Below, piece after piece: positions 1-9,567 of a stretch of DNA of 64,000 bases. This stretch comes from Enterobacter ludwigii. Its GTDB lineage: Bacteria; Pseudomonadota; Gammaproteobacteria; Enterobacterales; Enterobacteriaceae. Below the pieces are notes generated by a model. It saw nothing but the letters and a program-made list of their open reading frames with translations, did not search any database and was not told the origin of the DNA. The stretch is taken from NCBI GenBank assembly GCA_023023105.1, contig CP083824.1, positions 3,968,001-4,032,000 of the forward strand. The letters are read 5' to 3'. Each line of letters begins with the position of its first letter. Position 1 is the stretch's first letter. The position numbers and the translations under genes were made by a program.

Positions 1-1
1 G

Positions 2-286
2 AATGAACGCGTCCTGCGCTCGGTATGGAGCTTCTTTTTCCTCTACGTGATGATTACGGGCTTTTTTGTCTGGGCGCTCAATCTGATGGGCTACGACCTG
101 TTTACGTCATTTGCAACGGTCGCTGCCTGTATCAATAACATGGGCCTGGGTTTTGGCGAGACCGCGTCCACCTTCGGGACGTTAAAAGAAGAGGCCAAGC
201 TGTTGATGTGCGCAGCGATGATCTTAGGGCGTCTGGAAATTTATCCGGTGCTGATCCTCTTCTCGCGCTTTTTCTGGCGGGCATAA
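2..286 (+). CDS. Trk-type potassium uptake protein, C-terminal part (cut by window start)
   Basis: Only the last 94 residues are present; the reading frame is open from the first complete codon. The segment carries the final pore-loop and helix pair typical of TrkH/TrkG/KtrB subunits: a TSFATVAACINN stretch leading into an MGLGFG filter-like turn, then a last helix ending in LFSRFFWRA, close to the TrkH C-terminus. Such proteins are inner-membrane potassium channels/symporters gated by TrkA. In E. coli trkH lies elsewhere, so this may be a paralogue. A hairpin follows at once. The family call is firm; the exact subunit is not. Confidence 0.8.
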   Translation, partial: NERVLRSVWSFFFLYVMITGFFVWALNLMGYDLFTSFATVAACINNMGLGFGETASTFGTLKEEAKLLMCAAMILGRLEIYPVLILFSRFFWRA

Positions 287-287
287 A

Positions 288-311
288 ACATTCCCGGCGA
301 ACCGGGAATGT
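288..311. terminator. Hairpin between trk gene and ftsP
   Basis: A perfect 10-bp inverted repeat (ACATTCCCGG, CGAA loop, CCGGGAATGT) lies between the convergent trk gene and ftsP and could end transcription from both sides. There is no long T run, so its strength is uncertain. Confidence 0.6.
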
Positions 312-318
312 CGGGGGG

Positions 319-1731
319 TTATGGCGCAGGGTTGACCAGCATCTGCCCCACTGACCCCCTGTCCATCATCTCCAGCGTCTGGCTGTGGAACAGGAACGGG
401 AAGTGCGGCCACGAAGGCTGACCATAGTAGACAAGCAGTTCGACCTGACCATCCACCCAGACGGTGTCTTTCCAGCCACGGTCTTCCGGGAAAGGCATCG
501 CGCCGTTCACGTTGCGGATCAGGAATGACACACCTTCAATATGGAACGACTGCGGCATGTCGGAACGCACGGTCCAGCGCTCCCAACTACCCTGCTGCGC
601 GGTAATGTCGATACGGTTGACGTCCCACAGCGCACCGTTGATACCCGGATCGTCGCCCAGGCTGATATCGCGGCTGCGCACTGGCGAACCGCTCATGATC
701 TCCTGCGGCAGCAGGCGCATGGGCAGACTGTCAGTCACCAACGGCAGCAGGCCGGTTGGGCGCAAGGTCAGCACCAGGGTAGAAACAAGAATGCTCGACG
801 GCTCAAAGAACCCTCGAATACGGTCAACAATACTTGCCGCTTCACCGCAGGTGACAGACACTTCATCCCCATTCGTCATATCAATGAGAATTTCACGACG
901 TTCACCCGGCGACAGCGCCAGTTGTTTAACGGAAACCGGCGCAGGTAAAAAGCCCTGGTCACCGGAGATCACGTGCAGCGCGCGGCCATCACTCATTTTC
1001 AGCTGATAACGGCGCGAGTTTGAGGCGTTGAGCAGACGCAGACGCACCCAGCCACGCGAGACTTCAACGTAAGGGCTTTGCGCACCATTGACCAGCAGCG
1101 TGTCGCCGACGAAGCCACCGCTGCCCGGCTCGCTGTATTCCGGCGTACCGAAATTATCCAGGCGTTTGTCCTGGATAATGATCGGGAAATCATCCACACC
1201 GTAGTGATTCGGGATCGGCAGGGATTTGCTGACCTCATCTTCTACCAGCCACATCCCGGCCAGACCGTTATACACCTGTTGTGCAGTGCGGTTAGGGGTA
1301 TTGGCGTGATACCACAGCGTTGCCGCACTCTGACGAATGGGCAGCACTGGCGCCCAGTCAGCATTGGGTGACATCATCCTCGGCGCACCGCCAATCAGCG
1401 GGCCAGGAACCTGTAAACCGCTGATGGTCATGGCAACATTTTCGGACGTGCGGTTACTGTAGATGAGTTTAACGTCATCGCCATTCCACACGCGTATGGT
1501 CGGCCCAAGGTAACGCCCGTTAATGCCCCATACCGGCGCACGCGTCCCCTGGGTAAAGGACCAGTGGCTGCGCTGTAATGTCAGGAAAAGCGGTTGTCCG
1601 CGACGGGATTCAATTAACGGCGGAATGGGCAGCGGCTGTTGCTGCCCGGCGGCGCTGGCTGTCAGCGGCATCGCACCCGCACAAAGGGCGATCCCTGAAG
1701 CCTGAATAAACTGACGCCGACTGAGTGACAT
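319..1731 (-). CDS. ftsP: Cell division protein FtsP (SufI), Tat-exported cupredoxin-like protein
   Basis: The 470-residue product matches the usual length of FtsP. The chosen start gives MSLSRRQFIQASG, a twin-arginine signal with the SRRQFIQ motif, a hydrophobic stretch and an ASA-type cleavage region near residue 27; upstream in-frame codons would only add a long non-signal tail. The mature protein has the three-domain multicopper-oxidase fold. FtsP is a periplasmic septum protein that stabilises the divisome under stress and is a classic Tat substrate; in E. coli it lacks the copper ligands. It follows plsC on the same strand, as in E. coli. Confidence 0.95.
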   Translation of the reverse strand: MSLSRRQFIQASGIALCAGAMPLTASAAGQQQPLPIPPLIESRRGQPLFLTLQRSHWSFTQGTRAPVWGINGRYLGPTIRVWNGDDVKLIYSNRTSENVAMTISGLQVPGPLIGGAPRMMSPNADWAPVLPIRQSAATLWYHANTPNRTAQQVYNGLAGMWLVEDEVSKSLPIPNHYGVDDFPIIIQDKRLDNFGTPEYSEPGSGGFVGDTLLVNGAQSPYVEVSRGWVRLRLLNASNSRRYQLKMSDGRALHVISGDQGFLPAPVSVKQLALSPGERREILIDMTNGDEVSVTCGEAASIVDRIRGFFEPSSILVSTLVLTLRPTGLLPLVTDSLPMRLLPQEIMSGSPVRSRDISLGDDPGINGALWDVNRIDITAQQGSWERWTVRSDMPQSFHIEGVSFLIRNVNGAMPFPEDRGWKDTVWVDGQVELLVYYGQPSWPHFPFLFHSQTLEMMDRGSVGQMLVNPAP

Positions 1732-1789
1732 ATAAGCTCCATCTGAAACGACTAACAACGCGGGAATTCGTTTTCCCTTTAACGCCGGA

Positions 1790-2527
1790 TTAAATCTTAC
1801 CGGCGGCTTCTCTCTCTGCGACTTCTTTGTCGAGCAGCGCAATATGCTGAGCCATCAGCTCGCGGCAGTGTGCTGCCAGCTCACGCACCTGATCTTTACC
1901 GTATTTGCTGGTATCGACGGGTGGCAGCATTTCGACAATTACCAACCCATTATTCAGGCGATTAAGATTAATCTTATTAGAAGTATTGGAAACACACACA
2001 GGAATAATTGGAACACCTGCCGCAATTGCGGCATGAAACGCGCCAGTTTTAAACGGCAGCAGGCCACGACCACGGCTGCGCGTCCCTTCCGGGAACATCC
2101 AGATGGATATTCTGCGTTTTTTAAAATGATTCACGACTTCCGCAATAGTGCTGTGCGCTTTTGCACGGTTATTACGGTCGATCAGCAGGTTACCGGTGAG
2201 CCAGTACAACTGGCCGAAAAACGGGATCCACAGCAGGCTCTTTTTCCCCACCGTCACGGTTGGTGGAAGAACGATATTAGAGGCCGTCACCATATCGTAG
2301 TTGTTCTGATGGTTGGCGATAAAGATGGCATTACCGAAATTCTCAGCGCCTTCCGGCAAACGTTTTTCAACCTTCAGACCAAACAGCGGCGCAAGACGAC
2401 CAAACATATGACCAAAGGTGGCAACATGCTTCGGATTACGCGGGCTGAACAGGCAATAAATAGAGCCGAAAATACAGACCAGAATGCAGTAGATAACGGT
2501 AAGAATAAGACGAACAATGTATAGCAT
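1790..2527 (-). CDS. plsC: 1-acyl-sn-glycerol-3-phosphate acyltransferase PlsC
   Basis: The enzyme makes phosphatidic acid by acylating lysophosphatidic acid, the second step of phospholipid synthesis, at the inner membrane. The 245-residue product begins MLYIVRLILT, with AGAGGT as ribosome site just upstream; a further in-frame start adds ten unlikely residues. An N-terminal membrane helix is followed by the acyltransferase block I (NHQNNYD, the NHxxxxD catalytic pair) and block III (FPEGTRSRG). Its stop is about 60 bases from ftsP, so the two are probably co-transcribed. plsC-parC adjacency is standard in enterics. Confidence 0.97.
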   Translation of the reverse strand: MLYIVRLILTVIYCILVCIFGSIYCLFSPRNPKHVATFGHMFGRLAPLFGLKVEKRLPEGAENFGNAIFIANHQNNYDMVTASNIVLPPTVTVGKKSLLWIPFFGQLYWLTGNLLIDRNNRAKAHSTIAEVVNHFKKRRISIWMFPEGTRSRGRGLLPFKTGAFHAAIAAGVPIIPVCVSNTSNKINLNRLNNGLVIVEMLPPVDTSKYGKDQVRELAAHCRELMAQHIALLDKEVAEREAAGKI

Positions 2528-2690
2528 AGCGACCTCTGAAGCCCCAACAGCTGACAATTATACTTCACCTGTGGCCAGGTAAGGACTTTATTACGAGCGC
2601 GTATTGTTAATCGCAACGCACGAATTAACAACGATTTTACGGGAAATTTTATTGAAACTCCCCCTCCGGACAGAGGGGGATATCACGACA

Positions 2691-4949
2691 TTACTCTTCG
2701 CTGTCACCTGCGGTGCTGCGTGCAGGAGAGTCAATCTCCACGCGGTCAATACGCTGCAGGCCACGCATCAGTGAACCGCGACGGCCGCGCTCACCGACGA
2801 CCTTCTGCAACTCTTCCGGACGAAGTTTGATTTTACGCTTACCGACATGAATGGTCAGCGTGCTCTGCGGCGGCAGAAGGAAGAGGTGCGCGAGACCATC
2901 TTCACCCTTCGCTGCTTCCGCCGACGGGATGTTGATGATCTTGTTACCCTTGCCTTTTGACAGTTCAGGCAGATCGCTAACCGGGAACATCAGCATACGC
3001 CCGGCGGTGGTGATCGCCAGCAGCATGTCACTCTCATTCTCAATCACCAGCGGCGGCATAACGTGGGCGTTATCCGGCAGGCTAATCAGCGCCTTACCGG
3101 CACGGTTGCGCGAGACAAGATCGTTAAAGGTACAGATAAAACCGTAACCGGCATCAGACGCCAGCAGCAGTTTCTGCTCGTCGGCTTCCATCAGCATATG
3201 GTCAACCGTGGCACCCGGCGGCAGCGTCAGCTTGCCGGTGAGCGGCTCGCCCTGCCCGCGCGCGGAAGGCAGCGTGATTGGGTCAATCGCGTAGCTACGG
3301 CCCGTAGAATCGATAAACGCCACCGGCTGGTTGCTCTTACCTTTCACGGCGGCTTTGAAGCTGTCGCCCGCTTTGTAGCTCAGCCCTGGCGCGTCGATGT
3401 CGTGGCCTTTAGCGCTGCGCACCCAGCCGCTTTGCGACAGGACAATGGTCACCGGTTCGGACGGCTGCATGTCGTGCTCGTTCATTGCCTTCGCTTCTTC
3501 GCGCTCGTGCAGCGGAGAACGACGGTCGTCGCCGAAAGCATCGGCATCGGCCTGCAGCTCTTTTTTCAGCAGGTTGTTCATCTTGCGTTCGGACGCGAGG
3601 ATCGCCTGCAGCTGATCGCGCTCTTTTTCCAGATCGCTCTGCTCACCGCGGATCTTCATCTCTTCCAGTTTGGCAAGATGGCGCAGTTTCAGTTCGAGGA
3701 TCGCTTCGGCCTGGGTTTCGCTGATGCCAAAACGCGACATCAATGCAGGCTTAGGCTCGTCCTCGGTACGAATGATCTCAATCACTTCGTCGATATTGAG
3801 GAACGCCACCAGCAAACCTTCGAGGATATGCAGGCGCTTAAGCACTTTCTCCAGACGGTGGTTCAGACGACGGCGTACCGTATCGCGGCGGAACGTCAGC
3901 CATTCGGTGAGGATCTCCAGCAGGTTTTTCACCGCCGGACGCCCGTCGAGGCCAATCATGTTCAGGTTGATGCGGTAGCTTTTTTCCAGATCGGTGGTGG
4001 CAAACAGGTGGTTCATCACCTGCTCCATGTCCACGCGGTTGGAACGCGGCACGATCACCAGACGAGTCGGGTTCTCGTGATCCGATTCATCGCGCAGATC
4101 GTCCACCATCGGCAACTTCTTATTGCGCATCTGGGCGGCAATCTGTTCCAGCACTTTGGCGCCGGAGACCTGATGCGGCAGCGCGGTGATCACCACCGCA
4201 CCGTCTTCTTTGGTCCACACCGCGCGCATACGCACGGAGCCGCGACCGTTCTGGTAGATTTTACGGATTTCCGCGCGGGAGGTGATGATCTCCGCTTCGG
4301 TTGGATAGTCCGGCCCCTGCACAATATCCAGCAGCTCGTCCAGCGAGGTTTTCGGCTGTTCAATCAGGGTGATGGCGGCTTTCGCCACTTCACGCAGGTT
4401 GTGCGGCGGGATGTCTGTCGCCATACCAACCGCGATACCGGTGGTGCCGTTCAGCAGGATGTTCGGCAGGCGCGCAGGCAGCATCTTCGGCTCCTGCAGC
4501 GTGCCGTCGAAGTTTGGCACCCAGTCAACGGTTCCCTGACCCAGTTCGCCCAGCAGCACTTCGGCATATTTAGACAGACGGGATTCGGTATAACGCATCG
4601 CTGCGAAGGATTTTGGATCGTCCGGCGCCCCCCAGTTCCCCTGGCCATCCACCAGTGGATAGCGGTAAGAGAACGGCTGTGCCATCAGCACCATCGCTTC
4701 ATAACAGGCGCTGTCGCCGTGTGGATGGTATTTACCCAGTACATCACCAACGGTACGGGCGGATTTCTTGAACTTGGCGCTGGCATTCAGCCCCAGCTCG
4801 GACATCGCATAGACGATGCGGCGCTGAACAGGCTTCAGGCCATCCCCGATAAACGGCAACGCCCTGTCCATGATGACGTACATGGAGTAGTTCAGGTAGG
4901 CGTTTTCCGTGAATTCATGTAGCGCGAGGCGCTCTGCCATATCGCTCAT
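2691..4949 (-). CDS. parC: DNA topoisomerase IV subunit A
   Basis: ParC is the DNA-cleaving subunit that decatenates daughter chromosomes together with ParE. The 752-residue length is normal. The catalytic tyrosine is Y120 in SFAAMRY. The quinolone-resistance-determining stretch reads [10 protein letters not shown], with Ser80 and Glu84, the wild-type susceptible residues. The C-terminal region beyond about residue 490 is the beta-pinwheel DNA-wrapping domain and ends in an acidic tail. Its partner parE lies 11 kb away on the same strand, separated here by the iron-uptake insertion. Confidence 0.98.
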   Translation of the reverse strand: MSDMAERLALHEFTENAYLNYSMYVIMDRALPFIGDGLKPVQRRIVYAMSELGLNASAKFKKSARTVGDVLGKYHPHGDSACYEAMVLMAQPFSYRYPLVDGQGNWGAPDDPKSFAAMRYTESRLSKYAEVLLGELGQGTVDWVPNFDGTLQEPKMLPARLPNILLNGTTGIAVGMATDIPPHNLREVAKAAITLIEQPKTSLDELLDIVQGPDYPTEAEIITSRAEIRKIYQNGRGSVRMRAVWTKEDGAVVITALPHQVSGAKVLEQIAAQMRNKKLPMVDDLRDESDHENPTRLVIVPRSNRVDMEQVMNHLFATTDLEKSYRINLNMIGLDGRPAVKNLLEILTEWLTFRRDTVRRRLNHRLEKVLKRLHILEGLLVAFLNIDEVIEIIRTEDEPKPALMSRFGISETQAEAILELKLRHLAKLEEMKIRGEQSDLEKERDQLQAILASERKMNNLLKKELQADADAFGDDRRSPLHEREEAKAMNEHDMQPSEPVTIVLSQSGWVRSAKGHDIDAPGLSYKAGDSFKAAVKGKSNQPVAFIDSTGRSYAIDPITLPSARGQGEPLTGKLTLPPGATVDHMLMEADEQKLLLASDAGYGFICTFNDLVSRNRAGKALISLPDNAHVMPPLVIENESDMLLAITTAGRMLMFPVSDLPELSKGKGNKIINIPSAEAAKGEDGLAHLFLLPPQSTLTIHVGKRKIKLRPEELQKVVGERGRRGSLMRGLQRIDRVEIDSPARSTAGDSEE

Positions 4950-5038
4950 TACGTGTGATTCCTCAACTCAGAAACCGAAGGGTTTCAGGCAATATTGCCG
5001 CAGATACTACCTTATCTGCCGTGTTGAGTCACAAAGAA

Positions 5039-5062
5039 AAAGGGCCGCTTATGCGGCCCTTT
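5039..5062 (-). terminator. Rho-independent terminator of ygiW
   Basis: A 10-bp perfect stem (AAAGGGCCGC, TTAT loop, GCGGCCCTTT) begins right after the ygiW stop codon; on the minus strand it is followed by TTTCTTTGT. Confidence 0.85.
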
Positions 5063-5067
5063 CCGGG

Positions 5068-5469
5068 TTATTTGTTCAGCTTAATAACCTGCTTCACGTC
5101 GATTTCGAAGTCGTTCCACTCTTTATCGACCTTACCCTGGATTTCCACTTTATCCTGTGGACTTACAGTCACGCCGTTCCAGCGCTTGTGGTCAATCTCC
5201 ACGTTGACCGTGCCGGTCTCATCGCGGAAGGTATAGCGATCGTCGGACAGGCGCTGGGTGATGTTCCCGCGCAGCTTCACCCAGCTGTCATCCTTCATCT
5301 CTTTCACCTTCACCGCGGTGGTGAGGTTCGCGTCATTATCGACAAAGCCGCCTGCCTGCGTTTGGGTCTGGGTTTGTGTGGCCGACGGGCCGTTAAATCC
5401 ACCCTGTGCAGCAAAAACAGGGGCAGTGGTCATCATCATGATGGCGGCAATTGCAGCGAATTTTCTCAT
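5068..5469 (-). CDS. ygiW: YgiW/VisP, periplasmic BOF-family stress protein
   Basis: This is a 133-residue secreted protein. The start MRKFAAIAAI gives a signal peptide cleaved after PVFA; the longer upstream reading lacks a signal and was rejected. The mature part has a short glutamine/threonine-rich linker (TQTQTQTQ) and then the OB-fold domain of the BOF family (WVKLRGNI through VEIQGKVD). In Salmonella the homologue VisP binds periplasmic sugars and affects lipid A modification and virulence; in E. coli it is a stress-induced protein. It is divergent from qseBC across a region with a PmrA-like box. Confidence 0.92.
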   Translation of the reverse strand: MRKFAAIAAIMMMTTAPVFAAQGGFNGPSATQTQTQTQAGGFVDNDANLTTAVKVKEMKDDSWVKLRGNITQRLSDDRYTFRDETGTVNVEIDHKRWNGVTVSPQDKVEIQGKVDKEWNDFEIDVKQVIKLNK

Positions 5470-5518
5470 ATTAACTCTCCCTTTAATCTGGTTTCGCAGT
5501 CCATTTAACAGGGTAATC

Positions 5519-5535
5519 CTTAACAACTTCTTAAG
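5519..5535. promoter_or_regulatory. PmrA-like direct repeat between ygiW and qseB
   Basis: CTTAAC, five bases, CTTAAG: two half-sites in direct repeat with the 5-bp spacing of the PmrA/BasR box. The site lies in the divergent ygiW/qseBC promoter region. PmrA control of ygiW and preAB (qseBC) is known from Salmonella; QseB, a close relative of PmrA, may read the same site. Activity here is inferred. Confidence 0.6.
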
Positions 5536-5607
5536 GGAAAAATTTATTTATTATTGCTGTACAGCAGGCGCTTACAGAGGGTTTACTGACGACATCAAGG
5601 AGGGAAC

Positions 5608-6267
5608 ATGCGCATTTTACTGGTAGAAGATGACAGGTTAATCGGCGATGGCATCAAAGCGGGTTTAGGCAAAATGGGCTTTAGCGTGGACTGGTTTACC
5701 GACGGAAAAACGGGTCAGGCTGCACTGTATAGCGCGCCGTATGATGCCGTGGTGCTGGATCTGACGTTACCGGAAATCGACGGGCTTGAGATCCTGCGTG
5801 GCTGGCGCGAAAGCGGGCGCAGCGAACCGGTGCTGATCCTGACCGCGCGGGATGCACTGAACCAGCGTGTTGAAGGGTTGCGTCTGGGCGCGGATGATTA
5901 CCTTTGTAAGCCGTTCGCCCTGATCGAGGTCGGTGCCCGTCTCGAAGCACTGGTCCGCCGCAGCCATGGACAGGCACGCAGCGAGCTTCGACACGGCAAC
6001 GTCACGCTCGATCCGACCCGTCTCATCGCCACGCTGGACGGCGAAACGCTGACGCTCAAACCCAAAGAATTCGCGCTGCTTGAGCTGCTGATGCGTAATG
6101 CAGGCCGGGTGTTGCCGCGTAAGCTGATCGAAGAAAAACTGTATACTTGGGACGATGAGGTCTCCAGCAATGCCATCGAGGTTCACGTCCATCATCTGCG
6201 CCGTAAACTTGGCAGCGAGTTTATCCGCACCGTGCATGGCATCGGCTATACCCTGGGTGACGCATGA
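5608..6267 (+). CDS. qseB: OmpR-family response regulator QseB
   Basis: QseB is the DNA-binding response regulator of the QseBC two-component system (PreA in Salmonella), linked to motility, virulence and polymyxin responses. At 219 residues it has the normal length. The receiver domain shows the acidic pair in LLVEDD, the phospho-acceptor Asp51 in VVLDLTLPE, the conserved Thr in LILTARD and the Lys in CKPF. The C-terminal half is a winged helix ([12 protein letters not shown]). A strong AAGGAGG ribosome site precedes the start. Its end overlaps qseC by 4 bases (ATGA), showing translational coupling. Confidence 0.96.
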   Translation: MRILLVEDDRLIGDGIKAGLGKMGFSVDWFTDGKTGQAALYSAPYDAVVLDLTLPEIDGLEILRGWRESGRSEPVLILTARDALNQRVEGLRLGADDYLCKPFALIEVGARLEALVRRSHGQARSELRHGNVTLDPTRLIATLDGETLTLKPKEFALLELLMRNAGRVLPRKLIEEKLYTWDDEVSSNAIEVHVHHLRRKLGSEFIRTVHGIGYTLGDA

Positions 6268-7601
6268 AACTGAGCCTGAAACTTCGCCTGACGCTTCTCT
6301 TCCTGCTGCTCTCTCTGACGGCCTGGTTTGCCGCCAGCCTGGTCGCCTGGCAGCAGACGACACACAAGCTCGATAAGCTGTTTGATACCCAGCAAATGCT
6401 ATTTGCCAAACGGCTGCTGACAATGGATCTTGATGAGATCCGTGCCCCCGAGCGCATGCGTGAGATCCCAAAGAAAGCGAAGCATGGTCGTCTGGATGAC
6501 GACGCGCTGGCTTTCGCCATCTATACCGTCGACGGCAAAATGATACTGAACGACGGGGAAAACGGGCGCGATATTCCGTACCACTATCGCCGCGACGGGT
6601 TTGATAACGGGCAGCTACAGGGCGACAACGACGAGTGGCGTTTTTTATGGCTGACCTCCCCCGACGGAAAGTACCGCGTGGTGATCGGCCAGGAGTGGGA
6701 GTACCGGCAGGATATGGCGCTGGATATAGTCAGTTCGCAGCTTACGCCGTGGCTGGTGGCGCTCCCCGTGATGCTGTTGTTGCTAATCCTTCTGTTAAGC
6801 CGTGAACTCAGGCCGCTGAAAAAACTGGCGCAGACCCTGCGCTCCCGCTCGCCAGATGCCACCGAACCGCTGACGGTTCAGGGTGTCCCCACGGAAGTGC
6901 GCCCCCTGCTCGACTCGCTGAATCATCTGTTCGCCCGCACCCAGGAGATGATGACCCGCGAGCGCCGTTTTACCTCCGATGCCGCCCACGAATTACGCAG
7001 TCCGCTGGCGGCCCTGAAAGTGCAAACTGACGTGGCACAGCTCTCCTCGGACGATCCGCAGGCGCAGGCAAAAGCGCTCACACAACTGCATGCGGGTATT
7101 GACCGTGCGTCCCGGCTGGTGGATCAACTTCTTACGCTGTCGCGTCTGGATTCACTGGATAATCTTGACGATGTCGAACCGATTACCCTTGCCGATTTAC
7201 TGCAGTCGGCCGTGCTGGATATCTGGCATCCCGCTCAACAGGCAGGCATTGATATCCGGCTGAACATCAATGCGCCAGAGGTTACACGCACGGGTCAGCA
7301 GTTGCTCCTGAGCCTGCTTGTTCGCAACCTGCTGGATAACGCCATTCGTTATAGCCCGCGAGGCAGCGTGGTGGACGTGACGCTGGACACCCGAAGCTTT
7401 ACCGTACGCGACAACGGCCCTGGTATTTCGCCTGATGCGCTGGCGCGCCTCGGCGAGCGATTTTATCGACCACCGGGTCAGGATGCCATGGGCAGCGGGC
7501 TCGGATTATCCATTGTGAAGCGCATCGCCGCCCTGCACGGTATGCGTGTTTCATTAAGCAATGCGGCGGAAGGCGGTTTTGAAGTGAAGGTCAGCTGGTA
7601 A
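6264..7601 (+). CDS. qseC: Sensor histidine kinase QseC
   Basis: This 445-residue inner-membrane sensor kinase has two membrane segments (about residues 9-29 and 161-180) around a periplasmic sensor domain. Then come a HAMP-like linker, the H-box with His242 in [11 protein letters not shown], and the ATPase domain with N box ([10 protein letters not shown]), G1 (DNGPGIS) and G2 (GSGLGLSIV). It phosphorylates and dephosphorylates QseB and has been reported to sense autoinducer-3 and catecholamines in E. coli. Its gene overlaps qseB. Confidence 0.96.
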   Translation: MKLSLKLRLTLLFLLLSLTAWFAASLVAWQQTTHKLDKLFDTQQMLFAKRLLTMDLDEIRAPERMREIPKKAKHGRLDDDALAFAIYTVDGKMILNDGENGRDIPYHYRRDGFDNGQLQGDNDEWRFLWLTSPDGKYRVVIGQEWEYRQDMALDIVSSQLTPWLVALPVMLLLLILLLSRELRPLKKLAQTLRSRSPDATEPLTVQGVPTEVRPLLDSLNHLFARTQEMMTRERRFTSDAAHELRSPLAALKVQTDVAQLSSDDPQAQAKALTQLHAGIDRASRLVDQLLTLSRLDSLDNLDDVEPITLADLLQSAVLDIWHPAQQAGIDIRLNINAPEVTRTGQQLLLSLLVRNLLDNAIRYSPRGSVVDVTLDTRSFTVRDNGPGISPDALARLGERFYRPPGQDAMGSGLGLSIVKRIAALHGMRVSLSNAAEGGFEVKVSW

Positions 7602-7706
7602 GGGATTATTGCATTTAGCGCAAAAGACTTTGCACATTTTGCTCATTTTTCCGCTTCGTCCTCGCGCGTAGAATACCCGCCATACTCTCATCATCGAGGA
7701 CAAATA

Positions 7707-8288
7707 ATGAGCAACATTCTGATTATTAACGGTGCAAAAGAATTTGCGCACTCTAAAGGCCAGTTGAATGACACCCTGACCGAGGTCGCGGACGGTTTCC
7801 TGCGCGACGCCGGGCATGATGTTAAGGTCGTGCGTGCAGACAGCAACTATGACGTGAAAGCCGAAGTGCAGAACTTCCTGTGGGCTGACGTGGTGATCTG
7901 GCAGATGCCGGGCTGGTGGATGGCCGCGCCGTGGACCGTGAAAAAATACATGGATGACGTGTTCACTGAAGGTCACGGCTCTCTGTATGCCAGCGATGGC
8001 CGCACCCGCTCTGACGCGTCCAAAAAATACGGTTCAGGCGGTCTGATTCAGGGCAAAAAATATATGCTGTCACTGACCTGGAACGCCCCGCTGGAAGCCT
8101 TCACCGAGAAAGATCAGTTCTTCGAAGGCGTAGGCGTTGACGGCGCATACCTGCCGTTCCATAAGGCTAACCAGTTCCTGGGGATGGATCCGCTGCCAAC
8201 CTTTATCGTCAACGACGTGATTAAAATGCCTGATGTCCCACGCTATATCGCAGAATATCGCAAGCATCTCGCGGAAATTTTTGCTTAA
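7707..8288 (+). CDS. mdaB: NADPH:quinone reductase MdaB
   Basis: A flavodoxin-fold FAD enzyme of 193 residues that reduces quinones by two electrons with NADPH ('modulator of drug activity B'). The N-terminal beta strand and phosphate loop (ILIINGAKEFAHSKG) and the aromatic active-site loop (WQMPGWWMAAPW) are typical. A GAGGACAA ribosome site precedes the start. ygiN follows after 31 bases; MdaB and YgiN are thought to form a quinone redox cycle, and the pairing is the same as in E. coli. Confidence 0.96.
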   Translation: MSNILIINGAKEFAHSKGQLNDTLTEVADGFLRDAGHDVKVVRADSNYDVKAEVQNFLWADVVIWQMPGWWMAAPWTVKKYMDDVFTEGHGSLYASDGRTRSDASKKYGSGGLIQGKKYMLSLTWNAPLEAFTEKDQFFEGVGVDGAYLPFHKANQFLGMDPLPTFIVNDVIKMPDVPRYIAEYRKHLAEIFA

Positions 8289-8319
8289 CTGGTAGCCTGG
8301 AATTAAAGGAGTAGTAAAC

Positions 8320-8634
8320 ATGCTTACCGTTATCGCAGAAATCCGTACTCGTCCAGGTCAACATCACCGTCAGGCGGTGCTGGATCAGTTCGCGAAAATT
8401 ATCCCGACCGTACTGAAAGAAGAAGGCTGCCATGGCTACGCGCCAATGGTGGATGCCGCCACTGACGCCAGCTTCCAGGCCACCGCGCCGGACTCGATCA
8501 TCATGGTTGAGCAGTGGGAAACCGTCGCGCATCTTGAAGCGCACCTGCAGACCCCGCACATGAAAGCGTGGAGCGACGCGGTGAAGGGTGACGTGCTGGA
8601 AACCCACATCCGTATTCTGGAGCAAGGGGTTTAA
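8320..8634 (+). CDS. ygiN: Quinol monooxygenase YgiN
   Basis: A small (104-residue) cytosolic enzyme of the antibiotic biosynthesis monooxygenase (ABM) ferredoxin-like fold. It starts MLTVIAEIRT with AAAGGAG upstream. In E. coli it oxidises menadiol to menadione without a metal or flavin cofactor, opposite to MdaB. The gene ends just before a strong terminator, so mdaB-ygiN looks like a two-gene operon. Confidence 0.95.
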   Translation: MLTVIAEIRTRPGQHHRQAVLDQFAKIIPTVLKEEGCHGYAPMVDAATDASFQATAPDSIIMVEQWETVAHLEAHLQTPHMKAWSDAVKGDVLETHIRILEQGV

Positions 8635-8645
8635 GTTTCCCCCAG

Positions 8646-8681
8646 GCCCGGTAAGCGCTAGCGCCACCGGGCTTTGTTTTT
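8646..8681 (+). terminator. Terminator of mdaB-ygiN
   Basis: GCCCGGT and ACCGGGC arms around a loop that itself contains a small AGCGCTAGCGC palindrome, followed by TTTGTTTTT on the plus strand. Confidence 0.85.
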
Positions 8682-9567
8682 AGCTGCTTTTCTTCCCCGG
8701 TTTTAATCCCCGATGAAACTCGTTGATCCGCTTCATTGATTTGATGGTGCGCTGCGGCTCGGTGGAGGCGACGGACACAATAATCATCTCCAGACACAGC
8801 AGTACCGTACCATGAAGTGGGATTTTGCCCTTTTCACCGCCGCGCGGGACGTGGATCACCACGCTGGCCTCTTTACTGAAACGCGAGTCCAGGGCGTTGG
8901 TCAGCAGGATAGTCGGAATACCGAGACGTTTTGCTTCACGCAGCGTGGTTTGCCCCTCCCGGTGCGCGGATTTCTGGGCCATCATCACCAGCACGTCACC
9001 GCGCTGAAGGGCGATGAGCTGTTCGGCAAGCCCTATTCCTGTGCGGTTAAGCGGTGTGGCGGGTAATCCCATACGGCTGAACAACCTGGCGGTGTACTCG
9101 GCCAGAATACCCGATGCGCCGATACCAAAAATCGCGACCTGCCTCGCCTGTGCCAGCAGTGAGACCGCCTGAGCCATCGCATAGCGGTTGTGGGGTTCGG
9201 ATAACACGTCCAGAGTGTGCTGATGTCCCTCCAGCACAAAATCAATGCTCGCGTTGACGTCGCTGGTCAGTGTATTCACCGTGGTAGACATCTTTTCGCT
9301 GGAACTGACCACTGGGCCAAACCACTGCTCCAGCGTCTGTTTGAGATCGCGCAGCCCGGCGAACCCCAGCGCCTGAATGGCGCGAACGACGGTGGCATCC
9401 GAGGTTTTCAACTGCGTCGCGATCTCCATTGCGGTCTGTTCCATCACCGCTTCGCGGTTCTCATTGATATAGCTTGCCACCTGCAGCACGCGCGGCGTCA
9501 ACTGGTGCGCACGCGAACGAAAGCGGTCACCGTAGACATCCACGCGCCCTTTCTCTTTGCGGATCAC
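8680..9567 (-). CDS. MurR/RpiR-family transcriptional regulator of the iron-uptake cluster (FitR-like)
   Basis: The 295-residue protein has the two RpiR parts: an N-terminal helix-turn-helix domain (TAMEIATQLKTSDATVVRAIQALGF, roughly residues 44-68, quoted in outline) and a C-terminal SIS domain (about 115-250), a fold that usually binds phosphosugars, with the GIGASGILA loop. The start is a GTG overlapping the stop of the binding-protein gene (GTGA), with GGAGG well placed before it, so it is translationally coupled to the transporter operon. By position it resembles fitR of the E. coli fit locus; that name is from memory. An RpiR protein controlling iron uptake is unusual. Confidence 0.8.
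   Translation of the reverse strand: MIRKEKGRVDVYGDRFRSRAHQLTPRVLQVASYINENREAVMEQTAMEIATQLKTSDATVVRAIQALGFAGLRDLKQTLEQWFGPVVSSSEKMSTTVNTLTSDVNASIDFVLEGHQHTLDVLSEPHNRYAMAQAVSLLAQARQVAIFGIGASGILAEYTARLFSRMGLPATPLNRTGIGLAEQLIALQRGDVLVMMAQKSAHREGQTTLREAKRLGIPTILLTNALDSRFSKEASVVIHVPRGGEKGKIPLHGTVLLCLEMIIVSVASTEPQRTIKSMKRINEFHRGLKPGKKSS

Noticed and set aside
3063-4922. A 619-codon open frame on the plus strand opposite parC
   Set aside because: It is the antisense shadow of parC. Its product is His/Gln/Arg-rich with no domain, as expected from reversed codon usage.
7640-7665. A possible marbox (TTGCACATTTTGCTCATTT) before mdaB
   Set aside because: Three mismatches at fixed positions; not strong enough to call.
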